A program made the position numbers and the translations under genes. DNA of 64,000 nt from Skeletonema tropicum (Eukaryota; Bacillariophyta; Thalassiosirophyceae; Thalassiosirales; Thalassiosiraceae). Of this stretch, positions 11,623 to 24,750 are shown one piece after another (the first letter of the stretch is position 1; every line of letters starts with the position of its first letter). Below the pieces are notes generated by a model. It was given only the letters and a program-made list of their open reading frames with translations, was not told the origin of the DNA and made no database searches. The stretch covers positions 62,001 through 126,000 of the forward strand of contig CM074142.1 in assembly GCA_037178625.1 (NCBI GenBank), written 5' to 3'.

Positions 11623-12575
11623 TACTCTTAAATAAATTATTGATGATCATGCATGATATTATGATCCATCTGCCTGAGTTATCTGCTATGTACCGGCGCC
11701 TGGCGTGACCCGCATGCAAGCTCATGCAACACAACTGAATGCGATCTATGTACGACCTACGACCTATTACGAATACAACGACATGGTCGGTGGAGTTGTG
11801 GAGGAGGGAGTGTAAGACTTAGCTAAAAAAGTAGGTATTATCCAGGGGAAATAATTAGGTTATGACTTTGACCGTTTGATGACGTATGGTACTTTGCAGA
11901 GTAGGCCTTTTCTTTGCCTTACACCACAGGCTGCAGGTAAAAAACCTAAGTTTAAGTACAACATGACATTGAGTGCACTGTAGTTGCCCGCGGGTTTATC
12001 CACTCGTTGGGGCGGTCAACTACGGTGGACGAGCAACTATGTAACTAATAAGATATCTGCTTAGTGTCCGGACTCCTTGTGTCCGGGTTTTCCAGCGGGC
12101 AACAGTAAGGGCAAGTACCAAGGCGGGCTACTTACGGTGGACCCACTGTAGTGTCAACCATTTGTGCGATAATGGGGGTACCGCATCTCATGCCCTGCAT
12201 GCCGCATCTTCACAAACATCTCCAAACGCGTTGAATTTAAGAACATCGGAATCAAATACATACTCCTATGATTTTGTATGCTTTCTGAGAAGATGACCAG
12301 TGCGAAAAAGTCCAAGCTACTTACTCCACGGAGGAGGAGGAGAAGCGCAACACGCACTACCTCAATTGCGAACCCAAACCCGGAAAGGGATAAACCTCTT
12401 TTTCTATGCACATAGTACTATTCCTACGTGCCTACTCCTACCTAATTCCGGCGGGAACATGCTTTTTTCACTGCCCGTCACAACAGACAAAGCTCACAAA
12501 ATACTGTCCTCTAATAAACTACTCTGATAAGTAGAGAGATAAGAAGTAGGGAGAGCATCATCAACAAAAATAAGT
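11623..12575 (-). repeat. 5' flank of copy A, shared with copies B and C
   Basis: About 950 bp upstream of copy A is nearly the reverse complement of 16675-17626 (copy B flank), and up to about 12536 it is related to 29153-30037 (copy C flank). It contains no credible gene and probably holds the promoter and 5' UTR. Bases ~12535-12575 are the tip of repeat X, retained here although the rest of X is missing. Confidence 0.85.
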
Positions 12576-15500
12576 ATTGTTTCATGAGAATAAGGGGACA
12601 AAAGGGACCTTGACGGGTGAAGTACAGACATCTTCAAAAAGGGGAGACAAAACCAGGAGGGAGCCCAACCCACCACGAACCCTACTGAAAAACCCACACA
12701 ACATAATGCAGGAAAAGGGCTCCCACCAATAACCCTACTGAAATACCCACACGCATAATGCAGGAAAAGATTGGAATGAAAGTCAATATCGATCAATATT
12801 ATATCAAACGGAACGAACAAATTCACATATATTATATTAAACTAAATATTCTTGCTTCCTCTTCTTCTGTTGGGGTTCTACCGGTGCATTGTTTGTCTTT
12901 TTCGCCTTACGCTTCTTGCAACCCTTCAACAATCATCTATCCACCATTTTGTTGTAGCATGTTCTCCAACTGTTCTGCTCCCTACGACTTTTTGCCGCGC
13001 TCTTTGAGCACGCTATTGATCTCCTCCCTCTTGTAACATATAGAAACATGAGTGTTTGCCCAATAAGTCGTCTCATCCATTTTATTGCGTCATTAACCAC
13101 CCAACAGAAGTTGTGGATAACATATTCACCTTTTCCAAAATAGAAAGATAGCAAGGATAGCTTCGAAACGGCAGTACATCGAAGCCCACCCCGGCGGCAA
13201 ATCCAGGTGAATAATAGTGATGATCATTGGTTATGGTATTATCAGCAACAGAGCGTCGAAAAAGCCTTCAAATATAACGACGACATTGCCGGAAGCGTGG
13301 TACATGTAATGGTAAAATTATGCCAGTAATGTAACGACGGATACGTCCGTAGACTCAGAATATCTCAAACCGCCGACTGCACCATCAGATTCAGCGTTGA
13401 AAATTGGTCTAGGAATTATGTTGTGGTGTTGATTGGATGCTATTCCTACATGATTTGGTGTGGGTATTGCCGGCGTCATGTCGATCTGATGTGTTGTGTC
13501 AAAGATTGAAAAAAAAAATCTAAAAAGTTGGAGCTCGATCCGTCGATTCCTTTCTCGCTCAACGGATGGGGTGGCACGCTTTTGTGTTAAAGTGCAAATT
13601 TCTGCACGCGCTCATTTTTTTCATCACAACTCACAAACGGCAACCCATCACATCCATCATGCTGCGCCGCCAAGCCATAGCACAATGAATTAGGACTCTA
13701 ACGCATCGTGAAGCTATGATCTAGATCACTTTTTGACGCAGAAAACGCTGATGTACTCGGCAGGTCGTGAAATTGAGAGCCCACAGACGTATCGGCGGCT
13801 ATATCTAAGGCATCAATTTTTGATCTATTTTGCTGTAAGCGGCAATAACGTCGACGAGGAAACGCAATATTCGATTCAAAAGGTCCCCGTAGTGATCTCT
13901 GTATAATATTAATGTAGGTTACTGATATGGGTGGTAAAAACGCCACAGTATCTGCCTCGGAATCACTGTTAGGCCATGTCTTGAGGGTGTAATATTTCCA
14001 TCTTTATGAACAGTAGCACGTACATAAAACAACAATTGGATGGTAATGAGCAATGACCTATGCAAACATACATAATATTGTAGTCTCAGCCCATAAGGTT
14101 AATATCAGCTAGTGTCCGTGTGATAACATAAGACAAAAGCCACAGTGCTTATTAGTATCCGTTGCAGCCTGTACCATATTATAATCTACATTTTATCTAG
14201 CAGACAAGACAAGTGCTAGAGTGAAGATTGCGTCTACTATGATAATGCAATCATTCAAATAAAGATTTTTATATATGAACATTGTTTTAAATGTTGTTAT
14301 TATTGCATGAATTGTTGCATAGGTCGACAGGAAGACACATATTACACCCCAGATGCGAAAAATAGACAATCTTTTCTTCTACCTATATATACATATACAA
14401 ACTTCCTTAGATACCGTCCCCATATCCTCCATCCAGTGCAGTACTTCTCAACAAACGATTGTCCACCGTAGTTACAATAAAAAAGCGGCGATTGCGTATG
14501 TTATTTGTTTGGCACCCTATTCATCTCTTGTTTTATACAGCAGATTCGTGCCAGGATAGTGGATGCTTCATCTAGTACAGAATGCCGCCTCTCCGCCTGG
14601 ATGATAACAGTGGAAATTACCGAGTCCTTTCGAGGAGATGGTACAGTTATCAACACTCACGTTGCCACTGCTACTGAAGCTGAGTAGTAAGATACCCGAC
14701 ATCTCAGATTGATTGTAAGCTAGATTGTGTCCACTGAAGCCGTAATATTGAAGGTGATGATGAAAGGAGTACCAGCAGAAGACAACAACAATAATTGTCC
14801 ATTGACAGCATAATCCACCTCAAAAGCTTATCATATGGTTCCATGCAATAGCCTCTGAATCAGAATAGCCCTCCCTCAAAGTGTTATTCAATAATGCAAT
14901 GCCTGACACAAGCTACCACAACACGCAACACGGCAAGATTGTCACCTGAATTGCACCACACGGAGAGACGAAACGCAAATATTTCCATCAACTCCACTAT
15001 ATTGTTGTAGCCACGTTACTTCTGTTTCACCATTTCGGTGCTGATATTCCCTTCATCCTACGGTGCTATATTTTGTGTTGTAATCATGGCGCCCGCGTAG
15101 GTGGGATATGCCTACGGTTCCGGACGGATTGAACGGTAGCCGCCTCATACAATGTCGCAATACATCATAAATAGTGTCAGGTTGTCGAGTAAGAGAATAT
15201 GTTCATGGCCAAAAGGTCATTGTTGCGTAGGGGGCCTATGCAGTTGTCGCTTTTTTTGTAAATAACGGTCACTTTTGTAGGAGGAAACCAAGAAATAAGG
15301 TCAGAGACCTTGGAGACAAAATTCCTTCACATCATGGAGCCATATGGGTCCCCTTGGGTGTCCGCCGCCGGTTTATGGTAGTGCCGACCCCCGTTCCGCT
15401 CCGTACCATAGCCGCCACCGTCGCCATGGTTATTGTGTTCAAAGTGAGCTGTTTCGAAAAGTGCTAGCTAAATGAGAGGGGGCCAAGGTGAGTTTAGTTA

Positions 15501-15596
15501 GATCGCGCTCCCCGCTCCCCTCTGATTCTGCTACGCAGATTTGAGTGCGTGCAGAAATTTGCAAACTGAGTCAGTCCATTGTAAGTATGCAAAACT
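12576..15596. other. 3-kb spacer between inverted copies A and B
   Basis: No gene is recognised; open frames are short and conflicting. It holds an imperfect 53-bp tandem repeat (units beginning 12678 and 12731) and AT-rich intergenic DNA. It forms part of the loop of the A/B inverted repeat. Confidence 0.5.
12678..12783. repeat. Imperfect 53-bp tandem repeat
   Basis: Two units, each beginning AACCCTACTGAAA and ending in GCAGGAAAAG, period 53 bp, with a few substitutions and small indels. Confidence 0.8.
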
Positions 15597-16714
15597 CTTG
15601 TAAGTATTCTGCCACAGTGCATTTGAGTATTCTTTTATGTGCCCTGATAAGTTGAGTGGTGTACTCTGAATCAGTGGTATTCACCTAGTCGTGGTTTTTC
15701 GAGCGAATGTTAAACCGGTATTTGCAAAATCTCATTTCACGACTTCCCCTCACAGTGCGTGTTCATCTCTCACTCTCTCTGCAGAGGCACAACACACACA
15801 CCAAACACAGGGTAGGTGAAAAGAGAACGCTAGCTTTAGATACTTGGAAGCGTTTGATGAGATGAAATGACAGCAGAGGTATGAGCTCGCAGTAGAGCCT
15901 ACGATCACATCACCTTGCTTTTAGACTATTCGGAATGCAAGCAGTGACAGCGATCCACATCATTGTGCGTGCCCTGGAGGCTGATCACGTCGAGCGAAAT
16001 GTGTCTGAACGGTTCTCACTTTTTGTCTCAGTGCGTGCAGCAATTAAAGTTTGTAAGTCTGAACGGTCAAGTTGTACCTGAGAAAATTCACGTCTCTAGA
16101 ACCTACGTACTTATATGGATTGGACCACGTTGATTGAATTGGAACTCTAGATAAATCCACTTTTTTTATTTTTTAACCGGCACTTCCCAGAATACACGAG
16201 GCCCCCTCCTCTATGAGTTCATAGTTCCTACGCATGTGGGTGTATTCTGCCTCGCAAAAATACGCGAGTTTGTACATGCATAAGATTGTACACAAAAAAA
16301 CGCGCCCTGCATTTTCTGCATTCGGGCCCTCTAGAGGCCCTCATGCAGAGAGCAGTGCATGTTTTTATAGTACAAAATACAGTGACGACGTGCATGGAGT
16401 ACAAAACCATTACAAAATAGGCTGGCAATTGCGGCCGTCGTCGTCTCGTCTAAGTAAAGTAATTTAAGTAACTTCGAGTAGGAACACGAACAAGGACTGT
16501 GAAAAACGAGGTCATGCGACATTTCTAGATCAGTGTCAATTCAGTCCAGGCTCCAGCCTCTCTTGTTTTGGGACCTGAGAAGTCTCATACTGACTTCCAC
16601 ATTGAAATTCGTCTCCTACCAAGGAGATAACCGAATTCTATGTGAAATTTTGGTGTGAGAAAAGCCTTGCATTTTACTTATTTTTGTTGATGATGCTCTC
16701 CCTACTTCTTATCT
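15597..16714 (+). mobile_element. Dispersed repeat X, uninterrupted copy
   Basis: A ~1.1-kb non-coding repeat. Its reverse complement occurs in two pieces at 38738-39672 and 55244-55432, which together rebuild one copy, so 15597-16714 gives the uninterrupted reference. It contains a GC-rich palindrome (GGGCCCTCTAGAGGCCC, ~16325). No transposase or clear terminal repeats are visible, so the class is unknown; a non-autonomous DNA element is one possibility. Confidence 0.75.
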
Positions 16715-17626
16715 CTCTACTTATCAGAGTAGTTTATTAGAGGACAGTATTTTGTGAGCTTTGTCTGTTGTGACGGGCAGTGAAAAAAGCATGTTCCCGC
16801 CGGAATTAGGTAGGAGTAGGCACGTAGGAATAGTACTATGTGCATAGAAAAAGAGGTTTATCCCTTTCCGGGTTTGGGTTCGCAATTGAGGTAGTGCGTG
16901 TTGCGCTTCTCCTCCTCCTCCGTGGAGTAAGTAGCTTGGACTTTTTCGCACTGGTCATCTTCTCAGAAAGCATACAAAATCATAGGAGTATGTGTTTGAT
17001 TCCGATGTTCTTAAATTCAACGCGTTTGGAGATGTCTGTGAAGATGCGGCATGCAGGGCATGAGATGCGGTACCCCCATTATCGCAAATGGTTGACACTA
17101 CAGTGGGTCCACCGTAAGTAGCCCGCCTTGGTACTTGCCCTTACTGTTGCCCGCTGGAAAACCCGGACACAAGGAGTCCGGACACTAAGCAGATATCTTA
17201 TTAGTTACATAGTTGCCCGTCCACCGTAGTTGACCGCCCCAACGAGTGGATAAACCCGCGGGCAACTACAGTGCACTCAATGTCATGTTGTACTTAAACT
17301 TAGGTTTTTTACCTGCAGCCTGTGGTGTAAGGCAAAGAAAAGGCCTACTCTGCAAAGTACCATACGTCATCAAACGGTCAAAGTCATAACCTAATTATTT
17401 CCCCTGGATAATACCTACTTTTTTAGCTAAGTCTTACACTCCCTCCTCCACAACTCCACCGACCATGTCGTTGTATTCGTAATAGGTCGTAGGTCGTACA
17501 TAGATCGCATTCAGTTGTGTTGCATGAGCTTGCATGCGGGTCACGCCAGGCGCCGGTACATAGCAGATAACTCAGGCAGATGGATCATAATATCATGCAT
17601 GATCATCAATAATTTATTTAAGAGTA
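16715..17626 (+). repeat. 5' flank of copy B
   Basis: Reverse complement of the copy A flank. In this flank B matches A, not C: for example the AGCTAAAAAAGTAGGT string and the ACACCACAGG string are shared by A and B and changed in C. It presumably contains the promoter of copy B. Confidence 0.85.
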
Positions 17627-20600
17627 ATGGATCGCCGCTGCTACATGTCAAAAAGCCAGCCTGCTGCCTCGGTGTCACGGCCCGAGCCCGTGTCCATAAA
17701 ACAATGGATTGTCGGTGCCGTCGACTCTCTGAGATCAAGTGGCGGAGGGGACAAAAATCTGGATAGAATAATTTGTTCTCACGAGTACATATCTTGTGCA
17801 TTGAAAATTGCTCATTCTCTGGCAGATCAGCTGTCTGCCGTCGAGGAAGAAAGGGGGTATAGAGACAAAGAAAAGAGCAGCGATTCTCAGCACAGTAGAA
17901 ATGACGATAAGTTAATAGACACGATAGAAAAGTCGTGGTCGGAATACATTTCTGTTTACTGCACGAAAACGAGAGTGACGGAAGAGAAGAAGGATGAATC
18001 AAGCCTGAATAATAATTATATAGGCAACCAAAGAGATGCCGATTTTGAGCCGCTTCCCTACAATGGTGAGAATCCGGATCCTGATGATTTTCAGCATTTG
18101 GCGCGGCAGCTATCGACGTTATTATGTGACAGCGGAAGTAACGAACAACCTTTCGATTATTTGAATGTTCGGGGTGCTATATTGAGTGAGAAATCAGTAG
18201 ATGAGAGGCCACTGAGCGCTAACGGAAAGACGGAGATACGCTCTTTGGGGATCGCCTTTTACGAACTATTTTCGGGAGGGCAATTCACAGGAGAAGCGGG
18301 GATGGCGCAACAACGAGCGGCGCAACCATCCAGATGTGCTGCTCGATCTCCACCATACTTCCCGTCGGAGCAGACAGCTGTAGCTGCAGCTGCACCGTCG
18401 CCTGCATTGGAAGCAAAAGACACATCTGAAGTAGACGGAGGCGATTTCTCATTAATCGATTGGGATGCTAACTGTGACTTTTTTCGCAGCAACGACGGCA
18501 ATGAATTTGACAGTAACAACAATGATGGGACCGAGCTAGGCACTGATGACATGAGTGCCTTTGGGATGAATGAAGGCAATCAACCGAGCAAGAGACGGTC
18601 TAACACCCCACTAGATGATGGTTTGTATCAAAAGACCGTGCTGGTCCGAACGTCGTCGTCATCGACATCTGTAGAGCCATTGAAGTTATTGGGTTTACCC
18701 ACTGCCCTCTGCGACCTGATCAGCAACATGATCAATAGAGTAGATGGGGATGCTACCGGGAATGTCAACGGTAACGGGGGAGTTTATGAATTCATCTCAG
18801 ATGTTAGGGATGATTTGAAACTAATGATTGACTCTTCTCATGTATATCTTCACGACTTTGATTTGCCGAAGGCTGCTAGTGTTGGGTTGCAATTCGGTAG
18901 CTCGGTATTCGGCAGAGAGACAGAACTGCAGACATTGAGAGAGTGCTATCAACGGGCAATATCAAGTGACTTTGAGGTGGCCATGATATGTGGAACATCG
19001 GGCATAGGCAAATCTGAGCTCTCTCATCAATTTGCTCGATCTGCATATGATGATGATGGCAGCATATTTTTATCTGGTCGCTTCAATAGACAGCAATCTC
19101 AGCCTCTGTTTGCCATTTGCTCCGCATTTGATGGCTATTGTGCTTGGTTGAATGAGAAAGATCACTCTACGTCTGAGAAGGTAGCTACTGCATTGAAGGA
19201 GAATATGGGGGAGGGAATAGTTAGTCTAGTCGCCGCAATGCCGAACCTGGCAAATATTCTTGGTGATAAATTCGATTCCACCAAGAATGAGACTGCTGTT
19301 GATGCTCAAAAAAGACTGCGTTATCTCTTTTGTCAGTTTGTTGAAGTCATATCAAAGTGTCATGAGGAACCTCTGGTTCTCTTTTTCGACGATTGTCAGT
19401 GGATAGACGCGGCGTCAGCCGCCCTTCTCATCCAGCTTATTATGGCTGGATCATCTTCTAAATACCATCGCCTATTCATCTTCATGAGCTGCCGTGACGA
19501 TGAATTGAGTTCTACACACCCTCTCGACCTTGTGCTTTCCTCTGTCGGTAGTTTTGGAGTCAAGACGACCAAGATTCATCTCACACCTCTGAGCAAAGAT
19601 GCCCTAAATGAAATGGTGTCTACTGCATTGTGTTTACTGCCGCGTATAACACGTCCTCTCGCCGACATCCTGCATCACAAAACGAAGGGAAGCCCACTTT
19701 TTGTGAAGCAAGTGATGATGGAATTGTACAAGCAGCAATTGCTGTATGTGTCTCTCTCTCAACGTCGGTGGGACTGGGACACTGACAAGATTCTCGACAT
19801 GAAAATTCCAGAGAACGTCGCTACTTTCATTACAAAATCATTTGATCGGTTGCTTCCTGAGGTACTATCTGCATTGGTCGTTCTGTCTTGCTTTGGTAGA
19901 AGCGCCGATGTTTCTTTGATAGAAGTGCTAGAAAGAGAAATAAAGCAATCACTCATTGCTCCACTTGAGGCCGCCGTCGCTGATAGTGTGCTGGGGAAAA
20001 AGGACGGCAAATTCTACTTCATGCACGATAAGCTACAGGAAACCGCATACAATATGATGCCTCCAGAGGAACGCTGTCTTCATCACAATCTTTATGGGCA
20101 GGCCTTAGGTTTTGTAGTTGTGAGAGAGGAGGACGACAGATTTCTACTATCCGCCGCCACACAAATCAATTTTGGTGGACCACAGGCTGTCATCGATAGC
20201 AATCAAGCTTTCGCGGCTGCGAGTCTGAATTTAGATGCTGGAAAGAAAGCCATGAGTATGCTCGACTTCTATGCGGCCAATGAATTTTTCAACAACGGCA
20301 TTTCGTATCTGAGAAGCGGACACTGGATCGAGCAGTATGATTTCAGCTTGGAATTGTTTAATTTGGCAGCCAAATGTGCCTTGATGAATGCGGACCACGA
20401 GAGACTCAAGATGCTCACTGGGGAGGTCATATGTCATGCAAGATGCTTTAAGGACAAATTTCGGGCTACTTGCATTTCGATTACTCTGCTTTTGTGGTCG
20501 TCGAAGTTGTCCGATGCGATGCAACTAATAATCACGAATTTATCATGCCTCGGAGAGGAACTGCCGCTGGCGGTCACAGAAGATGTCATCCAATTTCAGT

Positions 20601-22034
20601 CGAGTCATACAAAGGCGCTACTCGCTGGTCTATCAGATGATGCTTTGTTGTCTTTCCCTGCCATGTCGGATCCCTCAAAGATCATGGCAATGGAGCTCAT
20701 CAGCAAGCAGTTCATTAATTATACGTTCTCAGGCGATAGCGATTCAATGCCAATTATTCCATTGAAGATGGTGCAGACTTCTTTGGCCTACGGTATGAGT
20801 TCCTTGGCGGGTGTAGGATTTGTCCTCTACGGCAATTATTTGGCTCTTGCAAGAGGAGAAGTTTCAGATGGATATCGCTATGTCAAATTGGCACTATCAC
20901 TGATGAAGCGCATGCCTTCAATTGCTCATGATAGTGAAATCATGTACTACGCTACGCACACAAAGCTACGCGTTGAGCCGATGCAGAGCACAATCGAGTC
21001 CTATAAAGACATTTATAAAATTGCCATGGCGTCAGGTGCGACGTGGTTTGCGTTCGGGTGCTCTTTTCTATATGACTATTGCCGCTTCTGGACGGGGAAG
21101 AAGCTGGACACAGTTATGACCTCGATGAAAGACACGATGAAGCAAATGGTATTCTACAAAAATTTTGTGATGCTAGCGCTGGAGGAGCCAGTGTTTCGAT
21201 TATCGTTACGATTGACGGGCCAATCTGATGAGCATCAACGTGGTGATCTCACCAATGAATTCGGTGAATTCTACAACAAAGGAAGCGCATCCACCAAGCT
21301 TCCGATGGTCGTGCTCGCTATCTGTTTCGCTCAATTTTACGAAGGTCTCGTTTTTCGTGAGGTCGACAAAGCGAGAGACTCAGTCAAAAAGTACATATCA
21401 ATACAGGGCCTGTCCAGGGTTAACATGTCGAATCCAGGTGATTTTTTCCGGATATTGTGAGTATTCAGCGAGATGCTTGACATTTTCTCTTTACCTCTGT
21501 CTTGTGCTAACTTCTTTGATTTCTTTTCGCACACTAGTTACGCCGGTCTCGCTTCATTCTGGATTGGGAGAGAGACGAATGACCGGGAGATGATAAGGGA
21601 GGGGGCTGGATGCAAAGATAAGATTGAGAAGCTGGTCGTTTCAGCATCTACATGGAATTTCCAGAATAGTGAGTGCGGTATTCCCTCTCGTTGCCTTGCT
21701 CTATGCGTCAGATTTTTTGTGATACAATCTCATACTTTGCTCTCTAATATTTACTGCTGTGTTCGTGTTCGCAGAGGCTTATTTGCTCCAAGCCGAAGAG
21801 CAATTCTGCGAGAGAAACTTTGACGTTGCAGAAACACTGTATGATGCTGCAATATTCAGTTCCAAGACGCATAAATTTTTGAATGAAGAGGCATTAGCAT
21901 ATGAATTGGCTGGACATTTCTATCTAGAGACCGGTAGAAAAGAAAAGTCGGTTCCTTATTTCATGCAGGCGTTTGAGAAGTATACTGAATGGGGTGCTGT
22001 CGCAAAGGCAATGTCACTTTCAAAGTACTTCTAA
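17627..22034 (+). CDS. Kinase-like/AAA (STAND)-ATPase/TPR signalling protein, copy B
   Basis: Exons 17627-21456, 21538-21668, 21775-22034; introns 21457-21537 (phase 2) and 21669-21774 (phase 1), both GT-AG; 1,406 aa. Kinase-like remnant at ~residues 204-218, Walker A GTSGIGKS at 456-463, Walker B with adjacent Asp residues (FFDDCQWID) at ~586-594, CRDDE sensor near 620, and a C-terminal TPR-like module (AYLLQAEEQF to the end). Exon junctions restore the frame (FRIF-YAGLASFW, NFQN-K-AYLLQ). In the family, ATP or ADP binding to such a module switches a signalling platform; the output domain (histidine kinase or cyclase) usual in bacterial relatives is absent here. It converges with the sulfotransferase-like gene at 22184. 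Protein nearly identical to copy C. Confidence 0.88.
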
Positions 22035-22183
22035 TAGACGTGACGTAATTATGTGAGACGCAAACACAAACTATCATACTTAATACAAACACAAATAAAT
22101 TGCAGCTACCAAGTTACAAATAATGCTGGGCAGGTTGTTTATTTTTTACTTTACCATCCCTTCTACATCACTTACTGCACCAA

Positions 22184-23214
22184 TTAATTATTCAACCAAA
22201 AGTCATCGACAGTGCAAGGCACAAACAAGGCCGAAGTCAATTCAGGGGGCAATCTACGGAGCAACCTAATTCCTCCTTCAAACGTGGACGCATTTTCGCC
22301 ACCATCATATTGTGCTATGTTCTCATCTGGATCTGGGGGTATCTCGTCATCGTCGTCGCCATCGCCATCCAGATCGAAAGCTGGAAAAGTTGCAGGCTCA
22401 CATCTGCAGCATGTCGCGTCCGTGTTGCGAAAGTTCTCGGCTGCACCCTTCACAAACACAGCCTGCTCTTCAAATAGCTTTTCAATGTATGCGTAAAGCC
22501 GCAAGTCGAAAGCGTTATGATGTAGGAGCCATGCCCAATTTGGGTCGCCTTCTTTCGGCGTACGGTTTTTTATCTTCTTTTCAGCCGCTGCATCCTCCGA
22601 TAAGATGCGGTTACGACAAGTCTCCTGACTTTCCGGATGAACCCTGTATGTCCATCGAAAATACTTTTCAAACCGGTCCAATGATTCATCCATCTTGGAA
22701 GTTAATCCAACCAAAAACTTGTCCCTAATGATCTCCACTGCCTTGCGATAATGACTCTCATCCAAGGTACCTTCTAAGTGGTTCGATAGCTGCCTCGTCA
22801 AGAAATTATTATCCACATATGTGCTCCTGACATACCGATCCAATGTCCACTCTCGTAACGCAGGCTGTACTTCTTTCATAGAGTAGAATAATCTAATGGC
22901 CCTTTCAACTGGGTGACTAAACACCGCAAAGAATCGACCTTGGGATGTGTGAGTGAATAGCTCGTTCGTTCCATATATTAGTGGCGCGACCACGACATCA
23001 GCCACTTGTACATCGGCAAATCTCATGCTTGCTGCTCGCCTTATACCTGCAATGGTCGTACTGTCAATGTTGACAAATGGAGACCCTTCCGTTGGGTAGA
23101 AGACACCAACTTGTTCATCTGCAGTGTGACCATCCCGGAGTCCAAATCCTGATGCTTGTACTAGCCGATGACATCCACCAACTGCGTGTCGTATAACAGA
23201 GCTGCCTGACGCTG
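22184..23214 (-). CDS. Sulfotransferase-like protein, partial at assembly gap (left copy)
   Basis: Open from the stop at 22184 up to the N gap; the N-terminus, with the expected 5'-PSB P-loop, is not assembled. Visible features fit PAPS-dependent carbohydrate sulfotransferases: FYPTEGSPFVNIDSTT, the 3'-PB-like segment FAVFSHPVERAIRLFYS, then a NFLTRQLSNHLEG segment and DKFLVGLTSKMDESLDRF, typical of the Golgi-type family. The C-terminal tail is acidic (DLDGDGDDDDEIPPDPDE). Expected role: sulfation of polysaccharide or other glycans in the secretory pathway (inference). It is the mirror copy of 23715-24602 and differs by one Tyr codon (QYDGG versus QYYDGG), so the two are not identical assembly duplicates. 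Confidence 0.75.
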
Positions 23215-23714
23215 NNNNNNNNNNNNNNNNNNNNNNNNNNNNNNNNNNNNNNNNNNNNNNNNNNNNNNNNNNNNNNNNNNNNNNNNNNNNNNNNNNNNNN
23301 NNNNNNNNNNNNNNNNNNNNNNNNNNNNNNNNNNNNNNNNNNNNNNNNNNNNNNNNNNNNNNNNNNNNNNNNNNNNNNNNNNNNNNNNNNNNNNNNNNNN
23401 NNNNNNNNNNNNNNNNNNNNNNNNNNNNNNNNNNNNNNNNNNNNNNNNNNNNNNNNNNNNNNNNNNNNNNNNNNNNNNNNNNNNNNNNNNNNNNNNNNNN
23501 NNNNNNNNNNNNNNNNNNNNNNNNNNNNNNNNNNNNNNNNNNNNNNNNNNNNNNNNNNNNNNNNNNNNNNNNNNNNNNNNNNNNNNNNNNNNNNNNNNNN
23601 NNNNNNNNNNNNNNNNNNNNNNNNNNNNNNNNNNNNNNNNNNNNNNNNNNNNNNNNNNNNNNNNNNNNNNNNNNNNNNNNNNNNNNNNNNNNNNNNNNNN
23701 NNNNNNNNNNNNNN
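23215..23714. other. Assembly gap (500 N)
   Basis: Exactly 500 N, so probably a gap of conventional or estimated size. It lies at the symmetry centre of the B/C inverted repeat, where assemblers often fail, and hides the 5' ends of both sulfotransferase-like genes. Confidence 0.98.
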
Positions 23715-24602
23715 ATTGACAGTACGACCATTGCAGGTATAAGGCGAGCAGCAAGCATGAGATTTGCCGATGTACAAGTGGCTGATGTCGTGGTCGCGCC
23801 ACTAATATATGGAACGAACGAGCTATTCACTCACACATCCCAAGGTCGATTCTTTGCGGTATTTAGTCACCCAGTTGAAAGGGCCATTAGATTATTCTAC
23901 TCTATGAAAGAAGTACAGCCTGCGTTACGAGAGTGGACATTGGATCGGTATGTCAGGAGCACATATGTGGATAATAATTTCTTGACGAGGCAGCTATCGA
24001 ACCACTTAGAAGGTACCTTGGATGAGAGTCATTATCGCAAGGCAGTGGAGATCATTAGGGACAAGTTTTTGGTTGGATTAACTTCCAAGATGGATGAATC
24101 ATTGGACCGGTTTGAAAAGTATTTTCGATGGACATACAGGGTTCATCCGGAAAGTCAGGAGACTTGTCGTAACCGCATCTTATCGGAGGATGCAGCGGCT
24201 GAAAAGAAGATAAAAAACCGTACGCCGAAAGAAGGCGACCCAAATTGGGCATGGCTCCTACATCATAACGCTTTCGACTTGCGGCTTTACGCATACATTG
24301 AAAAGCTGTTTGAAGAGCAGGCTGTGTTTGTGAAGGGTGCAGCCGAGAACTTTCGCAACACGGACGCGACATGCTGCAGATGTGAGCCTGCAACTTTTCC
24401 AGCTTTCGATCTGGATGGCGATGGCGACGACGATGACGAGATACCCCCAGATCCAGATGAGAACATAGCACAATATTATGATGGTGGCGAAAACGCGTCC
24501 ACGTTTGAAGGAGGAATTAGGTTGCTCCGTCGATTGCCCCCTGAATTGACTTCGGCCTTGTTTGTGCCTTGCACTGTCGATGACTTTTGGTTGAATAATT
24601 AA
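23715..24602 (+). CDS. Sulfotransferase-like protein, partial at assembly gap (right copy)
   Basis: Open from the gap edge (first codons read IDSTTIAGIRR) to the stop at 24602. Same domains as the left copy: HPVERAIRLFYS 3'-PB-like motif, VGLTSKMDES helix region, acidic C-terminal tail. It has an extra Tyr codon in the tail. Its 3' end lies 148 bp from the stop of copy C, in convergent orientation, mirroring B and the left copy. An apparent ATG at 23757 is internal, because the homologous frame continues upstream into the gap. Confidence 0.75.
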   Translation: MDSTTIAGIRRAASMRFADVQVADVVVAPLIYGTNELFTHTSQGRFFAVFSHPVERAIRLFYSMKEVQPALREWTLDRYVRSTYVDNNFLTRQLSNHLEGTLDESHYRKAVEIIRDKFLVGLTSKMDESLDRFEKYFRWTYRVHPESQETCRNRILSEDAAAEKKIKNRTPKEGDPNWAWLLHHNAFDLRLYAYIEKLFEEQAVFVKGAAENFRNTDATCCRCEPATFPAFDLDGDGDDDDEIPPDPDENIAQYYDGGENASTFEGGIRLLRRLPPELTSALFVPCTVDDFWLNN

Positions 24603-24750
24603 TTGGTGCAGCGAGTGATGTAGAAGGGATGGTGAAGTAAAAAATAAACAACCTGCCCAGCATTATTTGTAACTTGGTAGCTGCAATTATTTGTCTTTGT
24701 ATTAAGTATGATAGTTTGTGTTTGCGTCCCACATAATTACGTCACGTCTA

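Noticed and set aside
11247..11708. 153-codon ORF antisense to the start of ATPase copy A (also opposite B)
   Set aside because: It is the reverse-strand shadow of a well-supported coding exon and its translation changes with synonymous differences between copies.
12154..12411. 85-codon ORF in the ATPase 5' flank, also present opposite B and C
   Set aside because: Frame is broken by indels in copy C, which argues against protein-coding constraint.
16325..16341. GGGCCCTCTAGAGGCCC palindrome in repeat X as a functional site
   Set aside because: It is present only within X copies (also ~39135-39151) and may simply be part of the repeat; no further support.
23161..23830. Long frames running through the N gap
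   Set aside because: Runs of N are read as open codons; only the parts outside the gap with sulfotransferase homology were kept.
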